A DNA stretch of 64,000 nucleotides, taken from positions 682,001 through 746,000 of the forward strand of contig NZ_OMPD01000009.1 of NCBI RefSeq assembly GCF_900312745.1, written 5' to 3'. Below the pieces are notes generated by a model. It saw only the letters and a list, made by a program, of their open reading frames with translations, did not search any database and was not told the DNA's origin. Shown here one piece after another: positions 52,011 through 60,032 of the stretch (position 1 is its first letter; each line of letters opens with the position of its first letter). The stretch is from Aquimarina sp. AU58 (GTDB lineage: Bacteria > Bacteroidota > Bacteroidia > Flavobacteriales > Flavobacteriaceae). A program made the translations under genes and the position numbers.

Positions 52011-52910
52011 TTACTTTGAAACATGTGATGTAGCGTTTAGCTCTTTAATTTTATCTTGTACTTCTTTATTATCTTCAAATTCTAATGATTTTTGGTAGTA
52101 TTTGATTGCGTTGGCAGTATCCTCCAGGTAAAGATATTTATTAGCTAGACTTACATAAGTATTTGCTTCTTTAGGAAACAACGCCGTATTAAAGTTTAAT
52201 ATTGCTATGGCTTCTTCTTTTTTATCGGCATAGAAAAGAACACTGGCATAGGTGTTTAATTCGTATAAACTCTGGGTCTTATCTTTAAATTGTTTGACTA
52301 ATTTTTTGGCGTTCTTAGTGATATAGGACGTTCCTTTTTTGGTAAGGACATCATCCATTAACATTACCGAGCTATATTTTGGAGTGTAGTTTTTAGTGAG
52401 TATAGCAAGCATATCTTCTTCCAGTGTTTTTCTGGGAGATTCTACAATGCGATTAACTTCTTTACCGTCTTTATAAAAAATTAGAGTAGGCACCCGATGT
52501 ATATTCAAACCTTCGTGCTCTCCTCCCGGGCTTTGTTTATAGGCCTCCCGACTTCGGTCTACTGCAACAACGGTAAGTCGATCCAGAGGAAAACTACTTT
52601 CTTCTAATATTTTGTACATACGAGGAACCTCTCGTTTACTATCTCCGCACCAGGTACCCATAAAAAGAGTAATCGCATAGGAGGGCAGTTGAGCTTTTAA
52701 AGAGTCTATACTGCTTTGTCTTGGGATATATTCTTTATGGTTTTTTGAAAACCACTCGTTATATGGTTCTTGTGTTAGCCCCTGGTTATTGATTTTACCA
52801 AGAAGCATAGGAGAACTTCCCTCTGTCTTGATCTCATGATTAAAAGATTGAGCAGAAAGTGTCATTATGGATAAAATCATAAATGTAATAAGGCATGTAA
52901 TTGTTTTCAT
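52011..52910 (-). CDS. Secreted thioredoxin-fold protein with TPR tail
   Basis: 299 residues. Signal peptide TITCLITFMILSIMTLSAQS. The thioredoxin-like part contains FMGTWCGDSKREVPRMYKIL; the active site is Cys-Gly-Asp-Ser, a single-cysteine form, and HRVPTLIFYKDGKEVNRIVE holds the cis-proline. The C-terminal 90 residues carry TPR-like helices (TYVSLANKYLYLEDTANAIK). Without a second cysteine it may be a chaperone or peroxiredoxin-like partner rather than a disulfide oxidoreductase. Confidence 0.85.
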   Translation of the reverse strand: MKTITCLITFMILSIMTLSAQSFNHEIKTEGSSPMLLGKINNQGLTQEPYNEWFSKNHKEYIPRQSSIDSLKAQLPSYAITLFMGTWCGDSKREVPRMYKILEESSFPLDRLTVVAVDRSREAYKQSPGGEHEGLNIHRVPTLIFYKDGKEVNRIVESPRKTLEEDMLAILTKNYTPKYSSVMLMDDVLTKKGTSYITKNAKKLVKQFKDKTQSLYELNTYASVLFYADKKEEAIAILNFNTALFPKEANTYVSLANKYLYLEDTANAIKYYQKSLEFEDNKEVQDKIKELNATSHVSK

Positions 52911-52969
52911 TGTGTTGGGTTTAAATTAAGTGGAAATAAGATGTAAATGATGAGGCTGTTTGAAATACA

Positions 52970-53045
52970 TTGTCAGTCTGAGCCTGTCGAAGACGTATTG
53001 CCTATCAATAGTATAAAAACTTCGACAAGCTCAGTTTGACATTGA
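52970..53045. repeat. REP-like palindromic element
   Basis: TGTCAGTCTGAGCCTGTCGA AGACG ... ACTTCGACAAGCTCAGTTTG, a stem-loop like those at 39880 and 42305. Confidence 0.75.
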
Positions 53046-53160
53046 GATTCTATTTTTCAGAAAGCTTCATCGTTTTGGGTTTAACCCAAGTGTAACTATA
53101 ACTCCCTCTATTAGGAGTTGATTAATCGCGAGTTACAAAACCTATTTTTGTATAGAGTGA

Positions 53161-53640
53161 CTATTTGCTTATTGGAGCCCCGCTCACGGCTTTAGCTCTG
53201 GGAGTAACCATAGCTTTGATTTTAAGTATTTCTTTACCGTTTTCGGTATTTGCTGTAATCGTTACCTGTTTGTTTTGCAGATTGGGTTTACCATTAGAGT
53301 TAAAGGTAACCATCATATCTCCTGTAGCTCCCGGAGCTATTGGTTCTTTTGGCCATTTAGAAACCGTACAACCGCAACTACCTTTGGCACTTATAATAAC
53401 TAATGGCGCTTTACCGGTATTGGTAAAAGTAAATTTGTGCTCTACAATATCACCCTCGTTAATGGTTCCGAAATTGTGATTGGTTTCGGCAAAGTCCATT
53501 ACCGGAAAATCTGAGATTTTCGCATCTCGACTTTCAGAAACAGCAACATTTTCTACGTTTATCTTTTTGGTAGCATCATCCTTACAAGATACTACAGCCA
53601 TTACAAGTAGGCTGGCTAAGATTAGGAATTGTTTTTTCAT
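53161..53640 (-). CDS. DUF1573 lipoprotein
   Basis: 160 residues from ATG 53640 (MKKQFLILASLLVMAVVSC, lipoprotein signal); the frame upstream to 53697 lacks one. NHNFGTINEGDIVEHKFTFT and GKAPLVIISAKGSCGCTVSK are the conserved core of DUF1573, including the SCGCT motif. An Ig-like periplasmic domain; role unknown. Confidence 0.92.
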   Translation of the reverse strand: MKKQFLILASLLVMAVVSCKDDATKKINVENVAVSESRDAKISDFPVMDFAETNHNFGTINEGDIVEHKFTFTNTGKAPLVIISAKGSCGCTVSKWPKEPIAPGATGDMMVTFNSNGKPNLQNKQVTITANTENGKEILKIKAMVTPRAKAVSGAPISK

Positions 53641-53743
53641 GATTTTCAAATTTTGATTAGAATGATCAAAAATGAAAACATAAGAGAACAAAATCAATAA
53701 AAACAGGTTTGAAAAGGGGACTAGACCCCGGGTGGATTTTTTG

Positions 53744-54799
53744 TTATTTCTTGATATATAGTGATTTAACTTCGTCTCTTGAACTTACCTCAAGTTTTTT
53801 ATACAGATTGTTGATATGAGTTTTTATAGTGCTAATACTTACAAACATGGTAGAAGCAATCTCTTTATTGGTCTTGTCATCAAGAATAAGGTCTAATACT
53901 TTCTGCTCTTGTTGCGTAAGATTTTTTTCTGAACTATGAGACGCATTTATCTTTTTTCGATAGTTGAGAAATTGAAAAATGTTAAGCGCTATAGCACATG
54001 CTAATACTATCCATAACCACCAATTTTTGTATGAAACCTCTTTGGGGCTGATTATAAATTTGTCTGAAGCTAATTCTGTTTCATATTGCTTGGTGTATGT
54101 GCTATTCGGATATTTTTTTTGTAATCGTTCTAATAGATTATCGTAATATGTGTTTTGTTTTAAATCTTCAAGGTAATGTGCATACAGATTGTTGGCTTTA
54201 TCAGATAAAAAAGCATAAACATAAAGTTCTGTGAGGGGTTCGTTTTGGTTTTTTACGAAACGTTGTAATGTGGTAAACCATTTTTTTTCATTGATCTTAC
54301 GATTGGTTTCACTTCTATATGAAGCAAAGGCAAAACGCATTTCATCAATGATAGAGTCGACTTTAATAAAAGCATTGCTTTTTTCATTATTCGAAACAAT
54401 TTTACAAAACATTTCATTATCAAAAGAAAAGGGTAAGGTAAGCGTATCTGTGTTATTGGCAATAAATAGTATTTCTCTACTATAAGGGCAAAATCCATTA
54501 AAATGAATTGGTTTTTTTTCATTTTCAGAACACCCTTCTATATGAATCCTATACATATGATTTTGTAATGGAAGATTATCTCCCGAAAAGCTAAAATAGC
54601 CCATCGAGTCACTTACCGTTTTCTGAATAATCTGTTCGGGATAGATCCCCGATAACTTTCTGTAATCCTCTATCAACGATAAATAAATATCTCCCGACCA
54701 GTTTTTTTTATCGACATAGCCAGAAAATTCATATTGTGCCAAAAGTATTTTGGGACAAATCAATACACTAAAGTATAGTATTAGAAATGGTAATTTCAT
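53744..54799 (-). CDS. LuxR-type (GerE-fold) regulator with periplasmic sensor
   Basis: 351 residues. Signal-like N-terminus (LPFLILYFSVLICPKILLAQ), an extracytoplasmic strand-rich domain (FSGYVDKKNWSGDIYLSLIE), one transmembrane helix near 255-280 (WWLWIVLACAIALNIFQFLN), then a C-terminal GerE helix-turn-helix: LTQQEQKVLDLILDDKTNKE and MFVSISTIKTHINNLYKKLE. It is a one-component membrane regulator. It is 103 bases from the DUF1573 gene; the target is unknown. Confidence 0.88.
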   Translation of the reverse strand: MKLPFLILYFSVLICPKILLAQYEFSGYVDKKNWSGDIYLSLIEDYRKLSGIYPEQIIQKTVSDSMGYFSFSGDNLPLQNHMYRIHIEGCSENEKKPIHFNGFCPYSREILFIANNTDTLTLPFSFDNEMFCKIVSNNEKSNAFIKVDSIIDEMRFAFASYRSETNRKINEKKWFTTLQRFVKNQNEPLTELYVYAFLSDKANNLYAHYLEDLKQNTYYDNLLERLQKKYPNSTYTKQYETELASDKFIISPKEVSYKNWWLWIVLACAIALNIFQFLNYRKKINASHSSEKNLTQQEQKVLDLILDDKTNKEIASTMFVSISTIKTHINNLYKKLEVSSRDEVKSLYIKK

Positions 54800-54959
54800 G
54801 CATTTAAACCTTTTTAAAATTTGGTATTGCCCGTTTTATTATTTTTAATTTTCAAGCCAGGTTAAAAATATAGAAATTAATTTTATAGTAATATTGTAAC
54901 ATAATAAAATTGTCATCTACTTATAAGTATAACATTTAATTTATTTTACATTACAAACT

Positions 54960-55115
54960 ATGAGTATCTGGAGAGTTATATTGGCTATTTTTTTTCCACC
55001 ATTATCGATATTAGATAAAGGTTGTGGGTCTGTCGTAATAGTATTGTTGTTAACTATTTGCGGTTGGGTACCTGGAGTGATAGCAGCATTGGTAATACTT
55101 AATAATCCAAAATGA
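54960..55115 (+). CDS. YqaE/Pmp3-family small membrane protein, 51 residues
   Basis: ATG 54960 to TGA 55113-55115. Two hydrophobic helices: SIWRVILAIFFPPLSILDKG, then VVIVLLLTICGWVPGVIAAL followed by VILNNPK. The FFPPLxxxxxxGxG and CGWVPGVIAAL motifs are diagnostic of the UPF0057/Pmp3 family, small stress-related membrane proteins affecting ion or membrane potential. The other strand here has a 61-codon open frame that is only the antisense of this gene. Confidence 0.93.
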   Translation: MSIWRVILAIFFPPLSILDKGCGSVVIVLLLTICGWVPGVIAALVILNNPK

Positions 55116-55250
55116 TAGAAAAACACTTCTGATTTTTCTACAGAAAGGTAGTCGATACAGTAAAAAAACAGGATAATTATGATTAATACATAGCTACAAT
55201 AATTGTGGCATACATTTAGTGGTACACTTTCGGATCCAAAATGAAGTCTT

Positions 55251-56816
55251 ATGATTAGAACGTTATTTTTATATGTATTAGTTCTTTTATTAACAGCTTG
55301 TTCTTCAGTAAAAAAATATAATCAACAAATCAGCGAATTTCATAGCCCAGAAGAAATACACGATGATATAGATTTTGCATATCGTAAATTACAAAAACTA
55401 CACCCGGATTTGTATTGGTATATTAGTAAAGATTCATTGGATAAAAAAATATATAGATTAAAGAAAAGCATAAAGCAACCTGTATCCAGTATTATATTTT
55501 ATAAAAAATTAGCTCCGGTAGTTGCCAGTATACGACAGGGGCATACTGCAATTTATCCTCCGTATAAGAAGCAAACAAGAAGAGAGAAAAAAATAAAAGG
55601 GAAAAGGAGTTACCCTTTTAAATCATTAGCTTTTTATAGTGTAGATAATAAGGTATATGTCGAAAAGAATTATGAAAAAAGTGATACTCTAGTGGTGGGT
55701 TCGGAGATATTGAGTGTAGATCATCAAAAAACAAGTGATCTATTAGTGTCTTTTCAAAAATTACATACCGGGGATGGTTATAATAGAACATTTATCCCAA
55801 AGTATATTGGTCATGGTTTTGGAGTGTTTTATGCCAGAACACACCAACAAAAAGATAGTGTACTAGTGAAGCTAAAAACCAGAGACAGTATTTATTCTCG
55901 TTATGTACATGCAGGATATAGCAAAAAGATGAAAAAGATAAAAAAGGATACTATAACTGTACCTGTAGAAAAGAAAAGTAAATCAGATAAAAAAAAAGCC
56001 AGAAAAAAGAATAAAGAGATACGTAAACAGCATAATAAATATGGTTTTGATACGTACAAGAAAGAATACAATAGAAATTTTAAATTTATTACATCAGATA
56101 GTACTTCTGCTATTGCTTATATGAAAATAAGAAGTTTTACGAATGGGAATTATAAAGATTTTTATGAAGAAAGCTTCTCAAAGATAGATTCTGCAAGCAG
56201 TAAAAACCTTATTATAGATTTAAGAGGAAACCTGGGAGGCAGATTAGCAGAAATAGAAGAACTCTATTCGTATTTGACCGATAAAGAATATGTATTTATC
56301 GAAAAGGCAAAAATGACGAAACGGCTAAGCTTCTTATACCCACTTTTTCATACAAAATCCTGGATCGGGAAAACAGGAGCTATCCTGTTCTCTCCGGTGT
56401 TAACAACATACCAGTTTTTTAAAGTTAAAAAAGAAAAAGGAGATCCTTATTTTAAATTCAAGTATAGTAAACTCAGAACACCAAAATCAAATTCATATAC
56501 CGGTAAACTTTATGTTTTAATAGATGGGGAAAGTTTTTCTGCAAGTAGTATTTTATCTACTCATCTAAAAGCGACCAAACGTGCTACTTTTGTAGGGGAA
56601 GAAACTGGTGGGGCATATAATGGTACCATTGCAGGCTTTTTTGCCTATGTAGAGCTTCCCAATTCTAAAATAAATATGAGAGTAGGGTTGATGAAAATAA
56701 ACGCGCCTCATACTGTAGAACCCGATGGTTTTGGGATTAAACCAGATGTTTATATCGAAACAAAAAAAGGGGTAGACAAGGAGCTTGAATGGATATTGCA
56801 AGATGTAAATAAATAA
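55251..56816 (+). CDS. S41-family peptidase-like lipoprotein
   Basis: 521 residues. Lipoprotein signal LYVLVLLLTACSS. A helical N-terminal region, then an Arg/Lys-rich linker (SDKKKARKKNKEIRKQHNKY) around residue 250. The protease core follows: LIIDLRGNLGGRLAEIEELY, GKLYVLIDGESFSASSILST (probable nucleophile Ser) and FVGEETGGAYNGTIAGFF. The basic insert is unusual. It may process envelope proteins; a small lipoprotein gene follows 15 bases later. Confidence 0.87.
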   Translation: MIRTLFLYVLVLLLTACSSVKKYNQQISEFHSPEEIHDDIDFAYRKLQKLHPDLYWYISKDSLDKKIYRLKKSIKQPVSSIIFYKKLAPVVASIRQGHTAIYPPYKKQTRREKKIKGKRSYPFKSLAFYSVDNKVYVEKNYEKSDTLVVGSEILSVDHQKTSDLLVSFQKLHTGDGYNRTFIPKYIGHGFGVFYARTHQQKDSVLVKLKTRDSIYSRYVHAGYSKKMKKIKKDTITVPVEKKSKSDKKKARKKNKEIRKQHNKYGFDTYKKEYNRNFKFITSDSTSAIAYMKIRSFTNGNYKDFYEESFSKIDSASSKNLIIDLRGNLGGRLAEIEELYSYLTDKEYVFIEKAKMTKRLSFLYPLFHTKSWIGKTGAILFSPVLTTYQFFKVKKEKGDPYFKFKYSKLRTPKSNSYTGKLYVLIDGESFSASSILSTHLKATKRATFVGEETGGAYNGTIAGFFAYVELPNSKINMRVGLMKINAPHTVEPDGFGIKPDVYIETKKGVDKELEWILQDVNK

Positions 56817-56831
56817 AACGATAAAATCAAT

Positions 56832-57422
56832 ATGATCAAAGAAAGAATAATTAGAACAGGTAGAGTAATTATCCTTATCATGACAGTAGCGATAGTACAA
56901 AGTTGTAAGAATGAAGATACATCTTCACAATCTGACGTTTTATTAAAATTATTTAGTTTAAAAACGTCTAATGATTGGATTATTAAAATCCCTGAAACAA
57001 ATGCTAAATGTAAAATTTCAGAAGTTGATATAGATTCTTTACATGTGGCAAAAGGAGTGTATGTCGATGGAGAGGGACGAGGAGAAGTTATTGTTGATTA
57101 TTTAAAAATAACAACCTTTAATCAATCTTCTAAAAATGAACTATATTTTGTGGTTCCTTTCAAGGTTTCAAATCAGGGTTCTGGTATTTTTAATTATATA
57201 GGTATGTTTGTTTTAAATTATGAGGATAAAATAATTAAACAAATTGATTCTCATTTTTTGGGAGATAGAATTATAATTGATTCACTGGAGTACAATGGAA
57301 ACGATACTCTTCAGATTCAATTTAAAGCCCATTCAGAACGACAAAGCTTTTCTGAAATTCCTGTAGAACGTAAAGAATTGAAAATTAATGTTAGTAAAAA
57401 TGGTTTTAAGACTACTACATAA
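56832..57422 (+). CDS. Hypothetical lipoprotein, 196 residues
   Basis: The signal RVIILIMTVAIVQSC gives a lipoprotein. The mature part is beta-rich: GVYVDGEGRGEVIVDYLKIT, FVVPFKVSNQGSGIFNYIGM and IQFKAHSERQSF. No family recognised. It is 15 bases downstream of the S41-like peptidase gene and is almost certainly in the same operon. Confidence 0.75.
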   Translation: MIKERIIRTGRVIILIMTVAIVQSCKNEDTSSQSDVLLKLFSLKTSNDWIIKIPETNAKCKISEVDIDSLHVAKGVYVDGEGRGEVIVDYLKITTFNQSSKNELYFVVPFKVSNQGSGIFNYIGMFVLNYEDKIIKQIDSHFLGDRIIIDSLEYNGNDTLQIQFKAHSERQSFSEIPVERKELKINVSKNGFKTTT

Positions 57423-57621
57423 TTAGTATTCGCAAAAAAAGCTTATGTATAAAGCAATACTTATAGCTATTATATATTCTACAGTATAATTTATAATATT
57501 TAATTTACTTTTACGTCACAGATCGAAAGTGTAAGTAAAAGTTAGCTGGGTACTATCCATAATCTTAATGAAAATAGATCTGTTAGAATAGGTACTCTAG
57601 TTCGAATAAATAATAAAGTAT

Positions 57622-58386
57622 ATGAAAAGATTTAGTCTTTGTGTGTTAACTATAGTATCATCTTTACTTTTGGTAGGATGTCAATTTTCCGAGCATTTGA
57701 ATCTGAATGAAGATGGAACAGGAAAAATTACCATAAACTTTGATGGATCGGAGCTTATGAAGATGGGTGAAGGACAGGTTGCAGAAAAGAAAGAAAAAAT
57801 AGACTCGCTACTGGTTTTTAACGATTTTTTAGAGGAGCATAAGGACAGTATTTCAAAATTGTCAAAAGAAATGCAGGAACGATTACAAAGGTTAAAAGAC
57901 TTTGAAATGCATATCGTAGTCAACTCTGAAGCTAAAGAAATGAATATGGATATGTACAAAGGCTTTAAAGACGTTTCTGAGTTAGGTGATATATTTAGTG
58001 ATTTTAAAACTGCTATGGTTATCGAAGGCAAGAATAATAAGACTCCGGGAAGTGGGAGCACGTTTGATCCTCTCGAAACATTAACATCGGAAGAAGGAGG
58101 GACCAAAGTAAGATATAGTTTTAAAAACAATAAGTTTAGTAGGATTACAGAGATTATTGACGAAGAAAAGGTTAAAAAAAGCATGGATAGTTTAGAGAAA
58201 GCTAAAATGTTTTTAGCAAGCTCTAAATATAAATTGAAGTATACTTTTCCGAGAAAAATAGTAAAAATGTCATCTGATAAAGCCACATTTAGCTTAGATA
58301 TGAAGAGTTTTATACTCGAAGTCGGGTTTATTGACTTTATGGAAAACCCTAAGATATTAGATGTCGAAGTAGAGCTTGAAAATTAA
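57622..58386 (+). CDS. Hypothetical lipoprotein, 254 residues
   Basis: Signal MKRFSLCVLTIVSSLLLVGC. The mature protein starts SEHLNLNEDGTGKITINFDG, a pattern of small exported proteins in Bacteroidetes, then has a helical, charged middle (EKKEKIDSLLVFNDFLEEHK). A final beta section (LKYTFPRKIVKMSSDKATFS) closes it. No named domain recognised. It ends 44 bases before lipB. The 57423-57621 gap shows nothing recognisable. Confidence 0.75.
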   Translation: MKRFSLCVLTIVSSLLLVGCQFSEHLNLNEDGTGKITINFDGSELMKMGEGQVAEKKEKIDSLLVFNDFLEEHKDSISKLSKEMQERLQRLKDFEMHIVVNSEAKEMNMDMYKGFKDVSELGDIFSDFKTAMVIEGKNNKTPGSGSTFDPLETLTSEEGGTKVRYSFKNNKFSRITEIIDEEKVKKSMDSLEKAKMFLASSKYKLKYTFPRKIVKMSSDKATFSLDMKSFILEVGFIDFMENPKILDVEVELEN

Positions 58387-58416
58387 AAAAAATATCATTT
58401 CACTTTTTTTAAGACG

Positions 58417-58424
58417 TATCTTTG
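58417..58424 (+). promoter_or_regulatory. Candidate -7 box for lipB, near-leaderless
   Basis: TATCTTTG (TAnnTTTG) ends 6 bases before the lipB ATG, so a transcript from it would have almost no 5' leader. A TTTCAC element lies about 15 bases upstream, slightly short of the usual -33 spacing. Confidence 0.5.
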
Positions 58425-58430
58425 TGAACT

Positions 58431-59147
58431 ATGAATAAAAAAATTCAACTCCAGGATATTGGCCGTAAAGATTATAAAGAAACCTGGGAGTATCAGGAAA
58501 CTCTTTTTAAAGAGATTTTAGATATAAAAATAAAAAATCGAAGAGAAGATGTAGGGCTTAGTACACCAAATCACTTTCTTTTTGTAGAACACCCACATGT
58601 ATATACATTGGGTAAAAGTGGTGATATCAGCAATTTGTTATTATCAGAAGAGCAATTAAAAGAAAAAGAAGCCACATTTTATAAAATTAATAGAGGAGGA
58701 GATATTACCTATCATGGCCCCGGGCAGATTGTAGGATATCCAATTCTTGATCTTGATAATTTCTTTACCGATATCCATAAGTATCTTCGTTTTTTAGAAG
58801 AAATGGTGATTCTTACTTTGGCAGAATATGATATTAATGCCACAAGAAGTGAAGGCGAGACTGGAGTGTGGATTGATGTGGGCACTCCGTTTGCCCGTAA
58901 AATCTGTGCTATGGGAGTTCGGGCCAGTCGCTGGGTTACAATGCATGGCTTTGCCTTAAATATTAATGCTAACCTGGGGTATTTTGATCACATTATTCCT
59001 TGCGGAATTAAAGACAAAACCGTTACATCTTTGCATGTCGAATTAGGAGTAGATCGTGTAGACGTAGATGAGGTTAAAGCAAAGTTGCTAAAACATTTCA
59101 CAACTCTTTTTGAAGCAGAATTTATACCACAAAAAGCCGAAATTTAA
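58431..59147 (+). CDS. lipB: Lipoyl(octanoyl) transferase
   Basis: 238 residues. Moves octanoyl from octanoyl-ACP to the lipoyl domains of dehydrogenases, in the cytoplasm. HPHVYTLGKSGDISN, then RGGDITYHGPGQIVGYPILD, carry the conserved GGxxTYHGPGQ motif; KICAMGVRASRWVTMHGFAL includes the acidic/basic pair; IPCGIKDKTVTSLH provides the catalytic Cys and following Lys. Length and motifs are typical of LipB. Confidence 0.96.
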   Translation: MNKKIQLQDIGRKDYKETWEYQETLFKEILDIKIKNRREDVGLSTPNHFLFVEHPHVYTLGKSGDISNLLLSEEQLKEKEATFYKINRGGDITYHGPGQIVGYPILDLDNFFTDIHKYLRFLEEMVILTLAEYDINATRSEGETGVWIDVGTPFARKICAMGVRASRWVTMHGFALNINANLGYFDHIIPCGIKDKTVTSLHVELGVDRVDVDEVKAKLLKHFTTLFEAEFIPQKAEI

Positions 59148-59420
59148 TCTTCGGCGTTTCATCTGTTTATTTTATTTGTAGTATCGGTCGGATAGGAATT
59201 CGCCAATACTAATTTTGGTTGATATTAACTACATTATTATGGTTCATTTCATACTAAAAAAGTTAATCCCGGGTTTTATATGTAAAGGTGATTTATTTTT
59301 TTGAGTGAAGTGAAAATAGGAGTAAAAAATAGCATTTTATAGCCACTGAAAAAAGTGTAAATCCCTTCATAATAACAATCTAATCTTTTTAATAAAAAAA
59401 GATTAAAAATGATAAAACAG

Positions 59421-59957
59421 ATGAAGGTATATACTTTTCTTAGTGCTCTTATGCTGGTATGGGCATGCAAAACTCAAAACACAGTCGATTCTTCAAAAGG
59501 AATAGCAGTAGTTTCTATACCTCATAATGATAAAGAGTATTGCCCGGAGGGGGGAGACTGTACTATCAAACTTCATAAAAATTCTTCGCTGGTGTTAAAA
59601 AAAGATACCACAGGTAGATATTATCCTGTTATCGAAAAAGGAGAGGGGATAGTTGTCGAATTTAAATTTTTAATCAAAGGGCCAGAAGGTACTGCAGATG
59701 GGGATTATTCTGAAACAATACATTTTGAAATCAATAAAGATGCAGAGACTTTACGTTTAAAAGGTGAGGCATTAAAACAAGTAGATTTACTTTTTGGAAA
59801 ACATTGTTTTTGTAGAGGAGAGGCAGGATATTATAAGGTAAAAGATGGGAGTTTAACGCTTCAAAAATCAAAAGACGAAATCAATATTGATATATCCCTT
59901 AGCATACCTGAGGTTTCTCATAAAACCTTCAACATTAAAGAAAAAGTAAGACTTTAA
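59421..59957 (+). CDS. Hypothetical lipoprotein, about 178 residues
   Basis: The signal KVYTFLSALMLVWAC makes a lipoprotein; ATG 59421 fits the signal, another ATG is at 59409. The mature protein includes YCPEGGDCTIKLHKNSSLVL and KHCFCRGEAGYYKVKDGSLT, with several cysteines, and is otherwise strand-rich. No family recognised. The 59148-59408 gap before it has no gene; GCCGA/TCGGC at 59136-59155 could be a weak lipB terminator. Confidence 0.75.
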   Translation: MKVYTFLSALMLVWACKTQNTVDSSKGIAVVSIPHNDKEYCPEGGDCTIKLHKNSSLVLKKDTTGRYYPVIEKGEGIVVEFKFLIKGPEGTADGDYSETIHFEINKDAETLRLKGEALKQVDLLFGKHCFCRGEAGYYKVKDGSLTLQKSKDEINIDISLSIPEVSHKTFNIKEKVRL

Positions 59958-59977
59958 TTCGGGTTTAACTTAAAAAA

Positions 59978-60009
59978 GTAAGCGATGCATTTCTCAATGC
60001 ATCGCTTAC
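59978..60009. terminator. Bidirectional stem-loop terminator
   Basis: GTAAGCGATGCAT and ATGCATCGCTTAC form a perfect 13-bp stem with a 6-base loop, between two convergent genes. Confidence 0.85.
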
Positions 60010-60032
60010 CATAATTAACTATAATCGAATAT

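Noticed and set aside
54941-55126. 61-codon minus-strand frame
   Set aside because: It is the antisense of the YqaE/Pmp3 gene at 54960-55115, whose protein motifs are far stronger.
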